A stretch of 64,000 nucleotides of DNA from Haloechinothrix alba (GTDB taxonomy: Bacteria; Actinomycetota; Actinomycetes; Mycobacteriales; Pseudonocardiaceae): positions 1 through 64,000 of the forward strand of contig NZ_FZNW01000017.1 in assembly GCF_900188115.1 (NCBI RefSeq), read 5' to 3'. This document shows positions 8,725 through 18,102 of this stretch, one piece after another. Below the pieces are notes generated by a model that saw nothing but the letters and a program-made list of their open reading frames with translations, was not told the DNA's origin and made no database searches. The translations under genes were made by a program, and so were the position numbers. The first letter of the stretch is position 1. Every line of letters begins with the position of its first letter.

Positions 8725-9615
8725 TCACCGCACGCGGCGGGCGAGGCTCGGGTCGGGTTCGCCGTAAGCCTCCGGGTGCAGGATGCCTGCCAGCGCCTCG
8801 ACACCGTCCACCAGCCTGGGGCCAGGGCGGGCGAAGGCCGCGTTCGCGTCGACAGCCCACACCGGAACTCCGTCCGGTAGCACGCCTGCCCGGACGACGT
8901 CACCGGCATGTTCGACGGACTCGTCCAGGGCGAACCCGCACGGTGCACTGATGACCACCTCGGGATCAGCGGAGGTTACGCGTTCCCAGTCGGTACGGAA
9001 CGAGCGTTCCCCCGAACGCCCCAGCACACACTCGCCACCCGCGGCGTGCACCATGTCCGGCACCCAGTGGCCGGGGGCGTACGGCGGGTCGGTCCATTCC
9101 AGCACCAGCGCCCGGGCCGTACGGCGACCGTCCACGCTCCCGCGCACCGCGTCGAGGCGCCGCGAGAGCGCGGCGACCAGCCGCCCGGCCTCGGTCGAGG
9201 TGCCCGTTGCGTCGCCGATCGTGTTGATCGACTTGAGCACCTCGGAAAGGGTGTGCGGATCGATCGTCAGCACCTCGGCGGAGGACCCCAGGAACGTCAG
9301 CGCCTCCTGCACGGTCGAGACACTCGCCGCGCACACCGCGCACAGGTCCTGGGTGATCACCAGCTCGGCATCCAGCCCGGCCAGCGCGTCCGTATCCAGG
9401 TGGTAGAGGTCCTCTCCCGCCTCCTTGCGCCGGGTAACGGCGGCGTCGATCTCGGCGGGGCGCAGCCCTTCCGGCAGGGTGCTTGTGGAGACCACGCGAC
9501 GCGTTCGGGCCTCCGGCGGGTGGTCGCACTCGAACGTCACGCCGACGACATGGTCGCCGAGCCCGAGCGCGAACAGGATCTCGGTGGTCGACGGCAGCAG
9601 CGAGACGATGCGCAT
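8725..9615 (-). CDS. Cobalamin/siderophore-type periplasmic-binding-fold protein without signal peptide
   Basis: 296 aa, BtuF-like (ABC-type substrate-binding helical-backbone fold): MRIVSLLPSTTEILFALGLG, PEARTRRV, and ELVITQDLCAVCAASVSTV. There is no N-terminal signal peptide or lipobox, as in the widespread cytosolic cobalamin-binding-like proteins of actinobacteria, so it is probably not a classical transporter receptor. The ATG at 9615 has only a weak upstream GGTGGT. No permease or ATPase is adjacent; the caspase-like gene follows after 283 bp, which probably contains its own promoter. Confidence 0.8.
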   Translation of the reverse strand: MRIVSLLPSTTEILFALGLGDHVVGVTFECDHPPEARTRRVVSTSTLPEGLRPAEIDAAVTRRKEAGEDLYHLDTDALAGLDAELVITQDLCAVCAASVSTVQEALTFLGSSAEVLTIDPHTLSEVLKSINTIGDATGTSTEAGRLVAALSRRLDAVRGSVDGRRTARALVLEWTDPPYAPGHWVPDMVHAAGGECVLGRSGERSFRTDWERVTSADPEVVISAPCGFALDESVEHAGDVVRAGVLPDGVPVWAVDANAAFARPGPRLVDGVEALAGILHPEAYGEPDPSLARRVR

Positions 9616-9658
9616 ACCACCACGGTAACGCCGCGGGTCTACGCCCCGCCGAGGACAG

Positions 9659-9733
9659 GCGTGCGAGCTCGCCGCCGCTCTCGGGGTGTCGCGCCAAGCA
9701 GCCCGCCAGCGCTTCGGCGACAAGGCGCATACC
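9659..9733 (+). pseudogene. Remnant of a small helix-turn-helix protein
   Basis: The 432-bp stretch 9616-10047 has no intact gene. In it, one frame reads CELAAALGVSRQAARQRFGD and then stops, which resembles the C-terminal helix-turn-helix of small actinobacterial proteins. A stop codon lies at 9626 and no start is present between, so this is a relic at best. Confidence 0.35.
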
Positions 9734-10047
9734 TAGATCGGTGGCTGCGGCTCGACCCGGTGCGCGAGCCGAACCCGCGCAGGATCCTCCTTGCGCCTAC
9801 GTTCGAATCTCGCCGTGGCCGACCCAAGCCTGTCCGAGGACGAACTGTGCCGGCTCGATACCGTCCGAGCTGCATCGTGACCGCGCACCGTGTATCGCGA
9901 GCGCATCCCCATGCGGCGTGGCTCGCACCAGAATGCGGCTACTCGATCAACGCTTTCCACGTGGTCTGATCAACCACGGCGATACGCCCGCGGTTACCGT
10001 ATGCACCCGACCTCACCGTGCCGGTCCCGTCGTCCTACCCTCGGCAC

Positions 10048-10668
10048 ATGGCCACCTACTACGCCGTGCACCCGGAGAACCCGCAACGGCGCTCCATCGG
10101 CCGTGCCGTGGACATCGTCCGCAACGACGGCCTGATCGCCTACCCCACCGACTCCTGTTTCGCGCTCGGCACGCAGCTCGGGAACCGCGACGGGATCGAC
10201 CGGATCAGGAGCATCCGCCGGCTGGACAACCGGCACCACTTCACCCTGCTCTGCAGGGACTTCTCGCAGCTCGGCCAGTTCGCGCACGTGGACAACACGG
10301 TCTTCCGCGCCATCAAGGCAACGACTCCCGGCAGCTACACCTTCATCCTGCCCGCGACCAAGGAGGTGCCGCGCAGGCTGATGCACCCGAAGAAGAAGAC
10401 GGTCGGGGTGCGGATCTCGGGGCACCTGGTGGCACAGGCGCTGGTCGAGGAGCTGGGTGAGCCGTTGCTGTCCAGCACCCTCCTGCTGGCAGGCGAGGAG
10501 GAGCCCATGACCAACGGCTGGGAGATCAAGGAACGGCTGGACAACCAGGTGGACGCGGTCCTCGACTCGGGTGACTGCGGTACCGAGCCGACCACGGTGA
10601 TCGACTTCTCCAACAACGAGGTCGAGATCGTCCGGACCGGGGCGGGCGACACGACACCATTCGAGTAG
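10048..10668 (+). CDS. YrdC/YciO-type Sua5-fold protein (threonylcarbamoyl-AMP synthase paralogue)
   Basis: 206 aa YrdC-domain protein: GLIAYPTDSCFALGTQLGNR, HHFTLLCRDFSQLGQFA, GSYTFILPATKEVPRRLMHPKKKTVGVR split over two strands, and LLSSTLL. These match the YciO subgroup, which shares the threonylcarbamoyl-AMP synthase fold of Sua5/TsaC but whose role in t6A tRNA modification is less certain. I chose the ATG at 10048; an in-frame start 10 codons earlier has no ribosome site. It stands alone, convergent with the histidine kinase gene 22 bp away. Confidence 0.85.
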   Translation: MATYYAVHPENPQRRSIGRAVDIVRNDGLIAYPTDSCFALGTQLGNRDGIDRIRSIRRLDNRHHFTLLCRDFSQLGQFAHVDNTVFRAIKATTPGSYTFILPATKEVPRRLMHPKKKTVGVRISGHLVAQALVEELGEPLLSSTLLLAGEEEPMTNGWEIKERLDNQVDAVLDSGDCGTEPTTVIDFSNNEVEIVRTGAGDTTPFE

Positions 10669-10690
10669 GCGGCGATGCGGCTCGGCTCAG

Positions 10691-12022
10691 TCACACCGGC
10701 TCCGCAGCAGGCCAGACGACCACGAAGCGCGCACCACCGTCCGGGGAGTCACCGGTAGCCACCCTCCCCCCTCGGCGGCGGACCAGCTCGGCGACCAGCG
10801 CGAGGCCGAGCCCCGACCCGCCCGATGTGCGGGCGCGGTCGTCCGTCACCCGGTAGAACCTGTCGAACACCCGCTCGCGGTGCTCGGCGGGGATGCCCGG
10901 CCCGTCGTCGTCGACGACGACCCGCGCCCACGACCGCGCGCCGAGCACCGACAGCACCACCTGCGCATCGGCGTACCTGCACGCGTTGCGCAGCAGGTTG
11001 TCCAGTACCAGCTCGACCTCGGCATGGGTGGCGCCCGCCCACACTTCGCCTGCCGGTGCGCTGACCCGCACCAGCAGCGACTCCGTCGAGCAGCGCCGCA
11101 CCGCCGCCCGGGACTCGCTCACCAGCTCGACGGGGGTGGCCGCAGGCCGCTCCCCGGCATCGGACCTGGCGAGCGCGAGCAGCCCGTCGAGCAACGCGCT
11201 CAGCCGCTCGGACTCGGTGAGCACATCGGTGAGCACGTCCTGGCTGGTGTCGGGATCGGGATTCGTGACGGCGACCTCGGCCTGCGCCCGGATCGAGGTC
11301 ACCGGCGAGCGCAACTCGTGCGCGGCGTCCCCTGTGAACCGCTGGAGCTTGTCCGTGGCCTCGCGCTGGCGCGCGAGCAACCCGTTGAACTCGTCGGCCA
11401 GCGCCCGCAACTCGTCCTCGGACGGCGGCAACGGTAGCCGCTCGCCCGGACCGAGCGTGCGCAGCGCCCGGCGCATCCGGCTCACCGGCCGCAGCGCGAA
11501 CCCGACCGCGAACCAGGTCGTCAGCCCGGCGGTGACGGCACCGAGGCCCGCAATGCCGAGCAGCCAGCGAGACGCGTCGTGCACGACCGCGGCGAACCCG
11601 ACGAGTCCCGTACCGGCCACGACCAGCCGCTGCGCGCCGTCGGGGGCGGTGGCTACGGTGCCGTGCCAGCGCACGGGCGGGTCTCCGGGCATACTCACCG
11701 GGAGCCCGCTCTTGAGGGTGCGCACGGCCGGGTCGTCGAGCGCGGGCGGCCGCCCACCGTCGGTGGGCCGGCCCGCGGTGTCCAGCACGCGTACGCGCAG
11801 GCCGGCAGGGTTGCCGACGGGCTCGCCACGCTCCACCTCGGCGACGGCGCCCGCGCGCGCCACGGCCAACTCCTCGTCGACGGACTGCGTGAGCAACGGC
11901 CCGAGCAGCCGCCCGCCGAGACCGGCGAGTGCGAGCAGGACGGCGAGGGTCACGACGGTCGCCAGCGTGGTGATGCGGAACCGCAACGAACAGCGCGACC
12001 AGAGTGCCGGCAGGCTGCGCAT
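10691..12022 (-). CDS. Two-component sensor histidine kinase
   Basis: 443 aa. Membrane segments at about 17-43 and 152-176 flank an extracytoplasmic sensor of about 105 residues. A HAMP linker follows, then the HisKA helix with His235 in AAHELRSPV, and the ATPase domain with DNLLRNACRYAD (N box), DDGPGIP (G1) and GGSGLGLALV (G2). It autophosphorylates and passes phosphate to the regulator encoded 3 bp upstream. The neighbouring LolA-like protein and ABC exporter, with tandem regulator sites in front, are the likely target, which suggests sensing of an envelope or drug signal. Confidence 0.92.
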   Translation of the reverse strand: MRSLPALWSRCSLRFRITTLATVVTLAVLLALAGLGGRLLGPLLTQSVDEELAVARAGAVAEVERGEPVGNPAGLRVRVLDTAGRPTDGGRPPALDDPAVRTLKSGLPVSMPGDPPVRWHGTVATAPDGAQRLVVAGTGLVGFAAVVHDASRWLLGIAGLGAVTAGLTTWFAVGFALRPVSRMRRALRTLGPGERLPLPPSEDELRALADEFNGLLARQREATDKLQRFTGDAAHELRSPVTSIRAQAEVAVTNPDPDTSQDVLTDVLTESERLSALLDGLLALARSDAGERPAATPVELVSESRAAVRRCSTESLLVRVSAPAGEVWAGATHAEVELVLDNLLRNACRYADAQVVLSVLGARSWARVVVDDDGPGIPAEHRERVFDRFYRVTDDRARTSGGSGLGLALVAELVRRRGGRVATGDSPDGGARFVVVWPAAEPV

Positions 12023-12025
12023 CGG

Positions 12026-12724
12026 TCAGTACTCGCCGTCGCTGACCTGGTACCCGTGCCCGCGTACGGTCCGCACGACGTCCGCAGCGCCGACCGCATC
12101 GAGCTTGCGCCGCAGGTAACCGACGTAGACCTCCACGACGTTGCGGCTCGCCGCCTGCTCGTCGCCCCACACCTCGGTGAGCAGCTCGTCCTTGGTGAGC
12201 ACGGTCCCCGGACGGCAGGCGAGCACTTCGAGCAGCGCGAACTCGCGCGGGCTCAGCGTGACCGGCGTGTCGTGCCAGCGGACCTCGCGCGCGTCCCTGT
12301 CCACGAGCAACCCGCCGATGCGCAACGAACCACGTCCCGAGGTGCCGCTCGACCGGCGCAGCACGGCGCGCAGCTGGGCGACGAGCACGACGAAGGAGAA
12401 CGGTTTGACCAGGTACCCGTCCGCCCCCAGGTCGAGCCCGTCGGCCTGGTCGATCTCACCGTCCTTCGCCGAGACGAGCAGCACCGGCGTGCGCACCCCT
12501 TCCGCCCGGAGCTGCTGCAACACCCGGTACCCGGACAACCCGGGGATCATGATGTCGAGCAGCACGGCGTCGAACGAGCCTGTCCGCGCGAGGCGGAGCG
12601 CGCTCTCCCCGTCCGCGGCCACAGTGACGTCCATGCCCTCCGCGCCGAGCCCGCGTTGCAGAGCCTTCCGGACACCCAACTCGTCGTCGACCACAAGCAC
12701 CCGAGGTTTCACGACTGCGAGCAT
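12026..12724 (-). CDS. OmpR/PhoB-family response regulator
   Basis: 232 aa. The receiver domain (1-120) has the acidic pair VVDDE, phospho-acceptor Asp in DAVLLDIMIPG and Lys in YLVKPFSF. The winged helix (130-230) ends with VRTVRGHGYQVSDGEY. The ATG at 12724 follows a G-rich GGGGGGC; another ATG nine codons upstream is possible. It is first in the operon with the kinase and divergent from the LolA-like gene. The intergenic region carries two pairs of TCTCAG repeats that suit an OmpR-family dimer. Confidence 0.92.
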   Translation of the reverse strand: MLAVVKPRVLVVDDELGVRKALQRGLGAEGMDVTVAADGESALRLARTGSFDAVLLDIMIPGLSGYRVLQQLRAEGVRTPVLLVSAKDGEIDQADGLDLGADGYLVKPFSFVVLVAQLRAVLRRSSGTSGRGSLRIGGLLVDRDAREVRWHDTPVTLSPREFALLEVLACRPGTVLTKDELLTEVWGDEQAASRNVVEVYVGYLRRKLDAVGAADVVRTVRGHGYQVSDGEY

Positions 12725-12753
12725 GCCCCCCTTCGGACGCGTACCACGCACGT

Positions 12754-12800
12754 TCTCAGCACTCTCTCAGCGGTGCCTGCCACTCTCAGGGCTATCTCAG
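12754..12800. promoter_or_regulatory. Two tandem pairs of TCTCAG half-sites (response-regulator binding)
   Basis: TCTCAG occurs at 12754, 12765, 12784 and 12795. Each pair is spaced 11 bp start to start, one helical turn, as in PhoP/OmpR direct-repeat boxes, and the pairs are 19 bp apart. They lie between the divergent regulator and exporter operons. Binding by the adjacent regulator is inferred. Confidence 0.6.
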
Positions 12801-12865
12801 CACCCGGAGAGCAACGTGAACGGTGTGCATGAAGCACACTAGTTGCACAACAAGGGGAGAGCAGC

Positions 12866-13981
12866 ATGAAACCGAGAACCAAGGCGCTGACCGCGGCGGT
12901 GACCGGCACCGCACTCGGTATCAGCGGGCTGGCCCTGCTGGCCGTGCCCGCGGGGGCGGGCGACGACCCGGAGTTGCCGGAGATCAGCCCGGAGGAGCTC
13001 GTCGAGTCCACCTTGACAGCCGAACCACCCGCGTTCGCGGGGACGGTCGGCGTCGACGAGCGGATCGGCCTGCCCGAGATCCCGGGCAGCAACCTGATGA
13101 ACCTCGACTCCGCGCGGGTCTGGCACGACGGGGACGCCGGCTCCCGGCTCGCCGTCGAGCGGGAGTCCGCGGAGCAGACGATCGTGCACAACTCCGACGG
13201 GGTGTGGATGTACGACTCGCAGGAGAACACCGCTACCCGGTACCCCGCTCCCGAGAAGACCCATGGGGGCGAGCAGGGCCCACCGCCCGGGCAGATGGGG
13301 GCGGACGACCCCGCAGGCGCGTCCACCGAGATCATCGACGCGCTGCGGGAGTCCAGCACGATCACCGTGGACGGCACCGCGCGCGTCGCGGACCGGTCGG
13401 CGTACGAACTGATCCTCACCCCGAAACCCGAGGAACGCACCGTGCTGCGCGAGGTCAAGATCGCGGTAGACGCCGAGACGCGGCTACCGCTGCGGTTCGA
13501 GGTGCTGCCTGCGGGCTCGCCCGAGCCCGTACTCAGCGCAGGCTTCACCGGCATCGACTTCGGTGAGCAGCCAAGCGACCTGTTCTCGTTCACCCCGCCG
13601 GACGGTGCCCGTGTCGTCGAGGGCGATGCCGGCGAGCACGCGCAGCGGGACGACCTCCCGGATCCCGGAGCGGGACTCGAGAACCTGGCCGACGCGAGTC
13701 CGGTCGGTGACGGCTGGGACACGGTGCTGACCGGGACCCTGCCCGAGGGTGCGCTCAGCGGGGGCGCGGGTGCCGAGGGGCCGCCCGAGCGCGGCCAGGA
13801 GCAGGCAGGCCCCGGTCCGCAGGGGTTGCTCGAGCGGTCGGGTGAGCGCGTGTCGGGTGACTTCGGTTCCGGTTACGTGATCACGACCCGTGCGGGCACC
13901 GCGCTGGTCACCGACGACGGCCGCTTCGCCGTCGGTGCCGTGCCGCAGCAGGTCGTCACCGAGGCGCTGGAGGAGTCGTGA
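12866..13981 (+). CDS. LolA/RseB-like exported protein
   Basis: 371 aa. An N-terminal signal peptide (KALTAAVTGTALGISGLALL...AGA) is followed by a LolA/MucB-like half-barrel (DARVWHDGDAGSRLAVER-like strands, VWMYDSQENTATRY, TRLPLRFEVLPAG). Such proteins bind lipid or hydrophobic chains or sense envelope state. The last 80 residues look like a separate small domain (SGDFGSGYVITTRAGTALV). AGGGGAGAGCAGC precedes the ATG. Its stop overlaps the ABC ATPase start, so it is part of an export operon probably controlled by the divergent two-component system. It may sense the substrate or hand it to the exporter. Confidence 0.78.
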   Translation: MKPRTKALTAAVTGTALGISGLALLAVPAGAGDDPELPEISPEELVESTLTAEPPAFAGTVGVDERIGLPEIPGSNLMNLDSARVWHDGDAGSRLAVERESAEQTIVHNSDGVWMYDSQENTATRYPAPEKTHGGEQGPPPGQMGADDPAGASTEIIDALRESSTITVDGTARVADRSAYELILTPKPEERTVLREVKIAVDAETRLPLRFEVLPAGSPEPVLSAGFTGIDFGEQPSDLFSFTPPDGARVVEGDAGEHAQRDDLPDPGAGLENLADASPVGDGWDTVLTGTLPEGALSGGAGAEGPPERGQEQAGPGPQGLLERSGERVSGDFGSGYVITTRAGTALVTDDGRFAVGAVPQQVVTEALEES

Positions 13982-15042
13982 GCGCGATCGACATCCACGC
14001 GCGGGGAGCCACCTCGAATCGGGGGGAGGTGGCTCCCACCTCGGGCGGGGCCGGCGCGGACGGTGCGACGTCCGCGCTGGTCGCTCGCGCCCGCGGGCTG
14101 CGCAAGGTCTACCGTGGCGCTGTCGCGGTGGACAGCGTCGACATGGACGTACCGGAAGGAGCCGTGCTCGGGATGCTCGGGCCGAACGGCTCGGGCAAGA
14201 CCACGATGATCCGGATGTTGCTCGGGCTCGTCCGCCCCACCGAAGGCGACGTCGAGCTGCTCGGGCAGCCGATGCCGGATGCGGCGAGCAGGGCGTTGCC
14301 ACATGTCGGCGCCCTCGTCGAGGGGCCGGGGTTCCACCCGTTCCTGTCCGGCAGGGAGAACCTGCTGCGGGTCGCGGCTGCCGAGCCGTTGCTGCCCACC
14401 ACGGGCACGCGGGACGCCGTCGGTGCCGCGCTCGAACGGGTCGGCCTGTCGGGGGCGGCTGACCGCAAGTACCGGGGCTACTCGCTCGGGATGAAGCAGC
14501 GCCTGGGGCTCGCGGGCGCGTTGCTCGTGCCGCGCAAGCTCGTCGTGCTGGACGAGCCGACCAACGGGCTCGATCCCGCGGGCACCCGCGAGGTCCGGAG
14601 GATCATCGGCGAGCTACGCGAGTCCGGCGTCAGCGTGCTCGTGTCCTCCCACCTGCTCGCCGAGGTGGAGGCGACGTGCACCCACGTCGTGGTGCTGCAC
14701 GAGGGGACGGTCGTCGCGCAGGGCTCACTCGACACGCTGCTCGACTCGGGCAGCCCCGCGCTCCTGGTATCCACGCCGGACGCGGAGACCGCGGTGGAGG
14801 CGCTTCGCCAGAACCGGACTCCCGCACGCCTCGCCCCTGGCGGGGTGCGCGTCGACCTGACGGCCACGGAGCCGTCCACGGTCGTCGAGACCCTGGTCCG
14901 CTACGGGGTCGCGATCGACGAGGCGCGCAGGGAACGGACCGGGCTGGAGGACGTGTTCGCGCGGCTTACACAGGCCGAGGCTGCGGAGCAGGCACCGGAC
15001 GTCGAACCCGACCATGTCGTCATGCGGGAGGTCTCACCGTGA
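13978..15042 (+). CDS. ABC-2 type transporter ATP-binding protein
   Basis: 354 aa with a 35-residue N-terminal extension. Walker A GPNGSGKTT, signature YSLGMKQRLGLAG, Walker B LVVLDEPTNGLDPAG and the switch His in VLVSSHLLAEVE are all present. It energises the membrane subunit encoded next. The GTG start overlaps the stop of the LolA-like gene (GTGA), and its own stop overlaps the permease start in the same way. Drug-export family members with this layout (DrrA-like) are common in actinomycetes; the substrate is unknown. Confidence 0.9.
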   Translation: MSAIDIHARGATSNRGEVAPTSGGAGADGATSALVARARGLRKVYRGAVAVDSVDMDVPEGAVLGMLGPNGSGKTTMIRMLLGLVRPTEGDVELLGQPMPDAASRALPHVGALVEGPGFHPFLSGRENLLRVAAAEPLLPTTGTRDAVGAALERVGLSGAADRKYRGYSLGMKQRLGLAGALLVPRKLVVLDEPTNGLDPAGTREVRRIIGELRESGVSVLVSSHLLAEVEATCTHVVVLHEGTVVAQGSLDTLLDSGSPALLVSTPDAETAVEALRQNRTPARLAPGGVRVDLTATEPSTVVETLVRYGVAIDEARRERTGLEDVFARLTQAEAAEQAPDVEPDHVVMREVSP

Positions 15043-15908
15043 CTACTGTGGATACCCTGGCCGCCGGGTGGCAGCCCACACGGGCTGCCGCGCCGTTCAC
15101 CCGGCTCGTGTGGTCCGAGCTGAGGTGGATCTTCCGCAGGCCGCGCACGCTCGTGGTGCTGGGGGTACTCGGTGCCATACCCGTGATCATCGGGCTGTCC
15201 GTCCACCTTTCCGGCTCCACCGATGGCGGCCCTCCCAACGGGGAGGCTCCCCTGTTCGTGACGTTCGCGTCGAGCGCCCTCGCGCTGCCGGTCGGGACAC
15301 TGTCGGTCACCCTGATGTTCCTCCTGCCGCTCACGGTGGCGATGGTCGGCGCGGACGCGATCGCCGGAGAACAGTCGCACGGCACGTTGCGCGGCTGGCT
15401 GCTCGCGCCGGTGACACGCGGCAGGTTGCTGACCGTCAAGGCGCTGGGCGTCGCTGTCGCCGCGCTCGTCGCGGTAACGCTGATGACGTCGACGGGAGTG
15501 GTGACCGGGTTCGTCCTCGGCGGGACCGACGGGTTGTTCACCCTGTCCGGTACGTCGCTGACCGTCGTCGAGGCGCTCGGCAGGATCGGTATCACGATCA
15601 GCTGGGTCGCCGTGCAGCTCTTCGCTGTCGGCGCTGTCGCGCTCGCGATCTCGACGTTCACCGAGCACCCGATGGTGGTCGTGGCGGGCATCCTCGCAGG
15701 CGACATCCTGTTCGGTGTGTTGCTGATGCTGTCGGCCGTCGACTGGCTGCACCCGTTCCTGCTGACCGTGTCGTGGTCCGCGCTGCCCGATGTGCTGCGG
15801 GACCCGATCCCCACGGGGACGCTGACCGAAGGGGCGTTGCGTGCCGGGTGCTACATGCTGATCGGCCTGTCGATCGCCTACGCCCGCCTCACCGCGAAGG
15901 ACGGGTGA
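15039..15908 (+). CDS. ABC-2 type transporter permease
   Basis: 289 aa with about six hydrophobic segments (for example LVVLGVLGAIPVIIGLSVHL and LMFLLPLTVAMVGADAIAGE). The AIAGEQSHGTLRGWLLAPVTRG motif of ABC-2 permeases, split here as AIAGEQSHGTLR and LLAPVTRG, is present. The GTG start at 15039 overlaps the ATPase stop. It forms the membrane half of the exporter. Confidence 0.88.
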   Translation: MTTVDTLAAGWQPTRAAAPFTRLVWSELRWIFRRPRTLVVLGVLGAIPVIIGLSVHLSGSTDGGPPNGEAPLFVTFASSALALPVGTLSVTLMFLLPLTVAMVGADAIAGEQSHGTLRGWLLAPVTRGRLLTVKALGVAVAALVAVTLMTSTGVVTGFVLGGTDGLFTLSGTSLTVVEALGRIGITISWVAVQLFAVGAVALAISTFTEHPMVVVAGILAGDILFGVLLMLSAVDWLHPFLLTVSWSALPDVLRDPIPTGTLTEGALRAGCYMLIGLSIAYARLTAKDG

Positions 15909-15924
15909 GCGTGGCGGATCCGTC

Positions 15925-15940
15925 TTGACCGACCAGTCAA
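15925..15940. promoter_or_regulatory. TetR-type operator upstream of tetR
   Basis: TTGACCGACCAGTCAA, a palindrome-type site with TTGAC/GTCAA arms, ends 22 bp before the TetR start. The TGACnGACCnGTCA pattern is common for TetR repressors. Autoregulation is inferred. Confidence 0.6.
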
Positions 15941-15962
15941 CTAGGCAGTAGCGTTCCGGCGC

Positions 15963-16562
15963 ATGGGCCAGAAGCTCGAGTCCCGCGAGCGCATCGTGCG
16001 CAGCTCGGCACGGCTGTTCCTGTCCCGCAGCTACAACGCGGTCAGCGTGGACGAGCTGTGCACTGCGGCCGGGGTGCGGAAGGGCAGCTTCTACCACTTC
16101 TTCCCGTCCAAGTCCGAACTGGCCAAAGCCGTCATCGATCTCCACACGACCGCGCTGCTCGACCGGCTGGAGCAGGCATCCGGGCAGTCACCCGCCGAGC
16201 GGCTGCACGGGCTCGCCGACGCGGTCGGCACGATCCAGACCGGGTTCGAGAACCGGTTCGGACGTATCGTCGGCTGTCCGTTCGGCAACCTGGCCTCCGA
16301 GCTGGCGACCGCGGACGAGGAGCTGCGCGAGCACCTCGCCACCGCCTTCACCAGGTGGGAAGCCGAGTTCGCGGCGCTGTGCAGGCAGGCCGCCTCGGCA
16401 GGTGTGCTGCGCGACGGGGTGGACCCCGAGCGGCTGGCGCGGGCACTGCTCGCGCAGGCACAGGGCCAGATCCTGCTGGCCAAGGTCAGCGTCACGTCCG
16501 CATCCGAGATCAGTAGAGCCTTGCACGAGCTCGTCGACGCGCACCTGCGGGAGGGATACTGA
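15963..16562 (+). CDS. TetR-family transcriptional regulator
   Basis: 199 aa. The N-terminal helix-turn-helix ([40 protein letters not shown]) is canonical, followed by a ligand-binding domain with [17 protein letters not shown], as in the TetR_C subgroup near redox and nitroreductase-type genes. It begins 2 bp before the thioredoxin-fold gene and probably controls that operon through the operator at 15925. Confidence 0.92.
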   Translation: MGQKLESRERIVRSSARLFLSRSYNAVSVDELCTAAGVRKGSFYHFFPSKSELAKAVIDLHTTALLDRLEQASGQSPAERLHGLADAVGTIQTGFENRFGRIVGCPFGNLASELATADEELREHLATAFTRWEAEFAALCRQAASAGVLRDGVDPERLARALLAQAQGQILLAKVSVTSASEISRALHELVDAHLREGY

Positions 16563-16564
16563 TC

Positions 16565-17281
16565 ATGGACACGACACCAACCGAAGTGGACTTCCACTTC
16601 GATCCGATGTGTCCGTTCGCCTACCACACCTCACGGTGGATACGCGCGGTCCGTGACCAGCTGGACCTGACCGTGCACTGGCGGTTCTTCAGCCTCGAGG
16701 AGACCAACCGGTTCGAACACTCCAAGCACCCGTGGGAGCGCGAGTGGTCCTACGGGTGGTCCCAGATGCGCATCGCCGCGCTGCTGCGCCGCACGGACAC
16801 GGCCCTGTTGGACGCCTGGTACGCGCGGGTCGGCCGGGCGCTGCACATCGACGGCGAGAAGCCGCACGAGCCGGAGACCGCGCGCAGGCTCCTCGGCGAG
16901 CTCGGGGCGGACCCGGCGCTTGTCGACGAGGCGATCGCCGACCCCACCACACACGACGACGTGCACGCCGATCACAAGCGGGTGACCGACGCGGGCGGAT
17001 TCGGGGTACCCACGCTCTTCTTCCCCGACGGGCAGTGCCTGTTCGGGCCCGTGCTGATCGACCCGCCGACCGGAACCGCGGCCGTACGTCTGTGGAACGT
17101 GGTTACCGGAATGCTGGAGTTCGGCCACGTGTACGAGCTGCAGCGTCCCAAGGGCGCGCACGACCAGCAGGCGATCAGCGATGCGCTGCAACCGTACCTT
17201 CATGGCCGCGACTGGGTGAGCGTCGATCGCGGCCGGATCGTCGAACCAGGAACCCGTCCCGATGAGGAGATCGCCGGATGA
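16565..17281 (+). CDS. DsbA/FrnE-like thioredoxin-fold protein (mycothiol nitroreductase Rv2466c type)
   Basis: 238 aa. [16 protein letters not shown] places a single active-site Cys16 in a CPFA motif; the Rv2466c-type enzymes usually have CPWC. The helical insert and cis-Pro region ([20 protein letters not shown]) are family features. Family members use mycothiol or act as oxidoreductases. Loss of the second Cys would restrict it to monothiol chemistry. It is translationally coupled (ATGA) to the next gene, whose DinB-like fold is also mycothiol-linked. Confidence 0.8.
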   Translation: MDTTPTEVDFHFDPMCPFAYHTSRWIRAVRDQLDLTVHWRFFSLEETNRFEHSKHPWEREWSYGWSQMRIAALLRRTDTALLDAWYARVGRALHIDGEKPHEPETARRLLGELGADPALVDEAIADPTTHDDVHADHKRVTDAGGFGVPTLFFPDGQCLFGPVLIDPPTGTAAVRLWNVVTGMLEFGHVYELQRPKGAHDQQAISDALQPYLHGRDWVSVDRGRIVEPGTRPDEEIAG

Positions 17282-18102
17282 CTACCGCAACCACCGACAA
17301 GGACTCGATCGTACGTGACCTGGCCACCCAGTGGACCTCGATGGACGAGCTGCTGAGCTCGCTACCCGACGACGCGTGGTCGACACCGAGCGCGTTGCCC
17401 AGCTGGACGGTGCAGGACATCGTCTCCCACGTGATCGGGACCGAGTCGATGCTCGCAGGCGAGCAGGCTCCGGAACCGGATATCGACGTCACCTCGCTGC
17501 CGCACGTGCGCAACGACATCGCCGCGTTCAACGAGCACTGGGTGATCGCGCTGCGCGAGCTCACTCCCGAGCGGATGCTCGGCCGGTTCCGCGACATCGT
17601 CAGCAGGCGCATCGAGGCGCTGCGCGCGATGAGCCAGGAGGACTTCGACGCGCCCTCGTGGACCCCGGCCGGACAGGCCACCTACGGGAGGTTCATGCGG
17701 ATCAGGCTGTTCGACTGCTGGTTGCACGAGCAGGACATCCGGGACGCCGTCGGGAAGCCGGGCAACCAGGATGGGCCGTGCGCGGAGGGTGCCCTCGAGG
17801 AGATCGTCGGCGCCCTGGGGTACCTGGTCGGCAAGCGTGCCGGAGCGCCGGACGGGTCGCGCCTGACCATCGAGCTCACCGGCCCGGTGTCCCGCACACT
17901 GCATGTCGCCGTGGACGGGCGGGCCTCGGTCGTGCCCGAGCTCTCCGGGCCGGCGACCTCGACACTGCGGCTGAGCTCGGACCTGTTCACCCGCCTCGCG
18001 GGCGGCCGCGTACCTCCGGAAAACCACCTGACCGATGTGGACATCCAGGGTGATGCCGAGCTGGGCGCCCAGGTGGTGCGCAACCTGCGGCTGACGATCT
18101 GA
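17278..18102 (+). CDS. Maleylpyruvate isomerase/DinB-like mycothiol-dependent family protein
   Basis: 274 aa. The N-terminal four-helix DinB-like domain has His51 ([10 protein letters not shown]) and a second conserved [10 protein letters not shown], both metal-ligand candidates; the C-terminal part resembles the SCP2-like domain of this family. Members include mycothiol-dependent maleylpyruvate isomerase and many thiol transferases of unknown substrate. It overlaps the thioredoxin-fold gene by 4 bp. Its last 19 codons form part of the 140-bp direct repeat, and a copy of that tail reappears at 23666-23722. Confidence 0.82.
   Translation: MTTATTDKDSIVRDLATQWTSMDELLSSLPDDAWSTPSALPSWTVQDIVSHVIGTESMLAGEQAPEPDIDVTSLPHVRNDIAAFNEHWVIALRELTPERMLGRFRDIVSRRIEALRAMSQEDFDAPSWTPAGQATYGRFMRIRLFDCWLHEQDIRDAVGKPGNQDGPCAEGALEEIVGALGYLVGKRAGAPDGSRLTIELTGPVSRTLHVAVDGRASVVPELSGPATSTLRLSSDLFTRLAGGRVPPENHLTDVDIQGDAELGAQVVRNLRLTI

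Noticed and set aside
14901-16145. 414-codon minus-strand frame opposite the ABC permease and TetR genes
   Set aside because: It spans two genes and their operator and has no recognisable domain.
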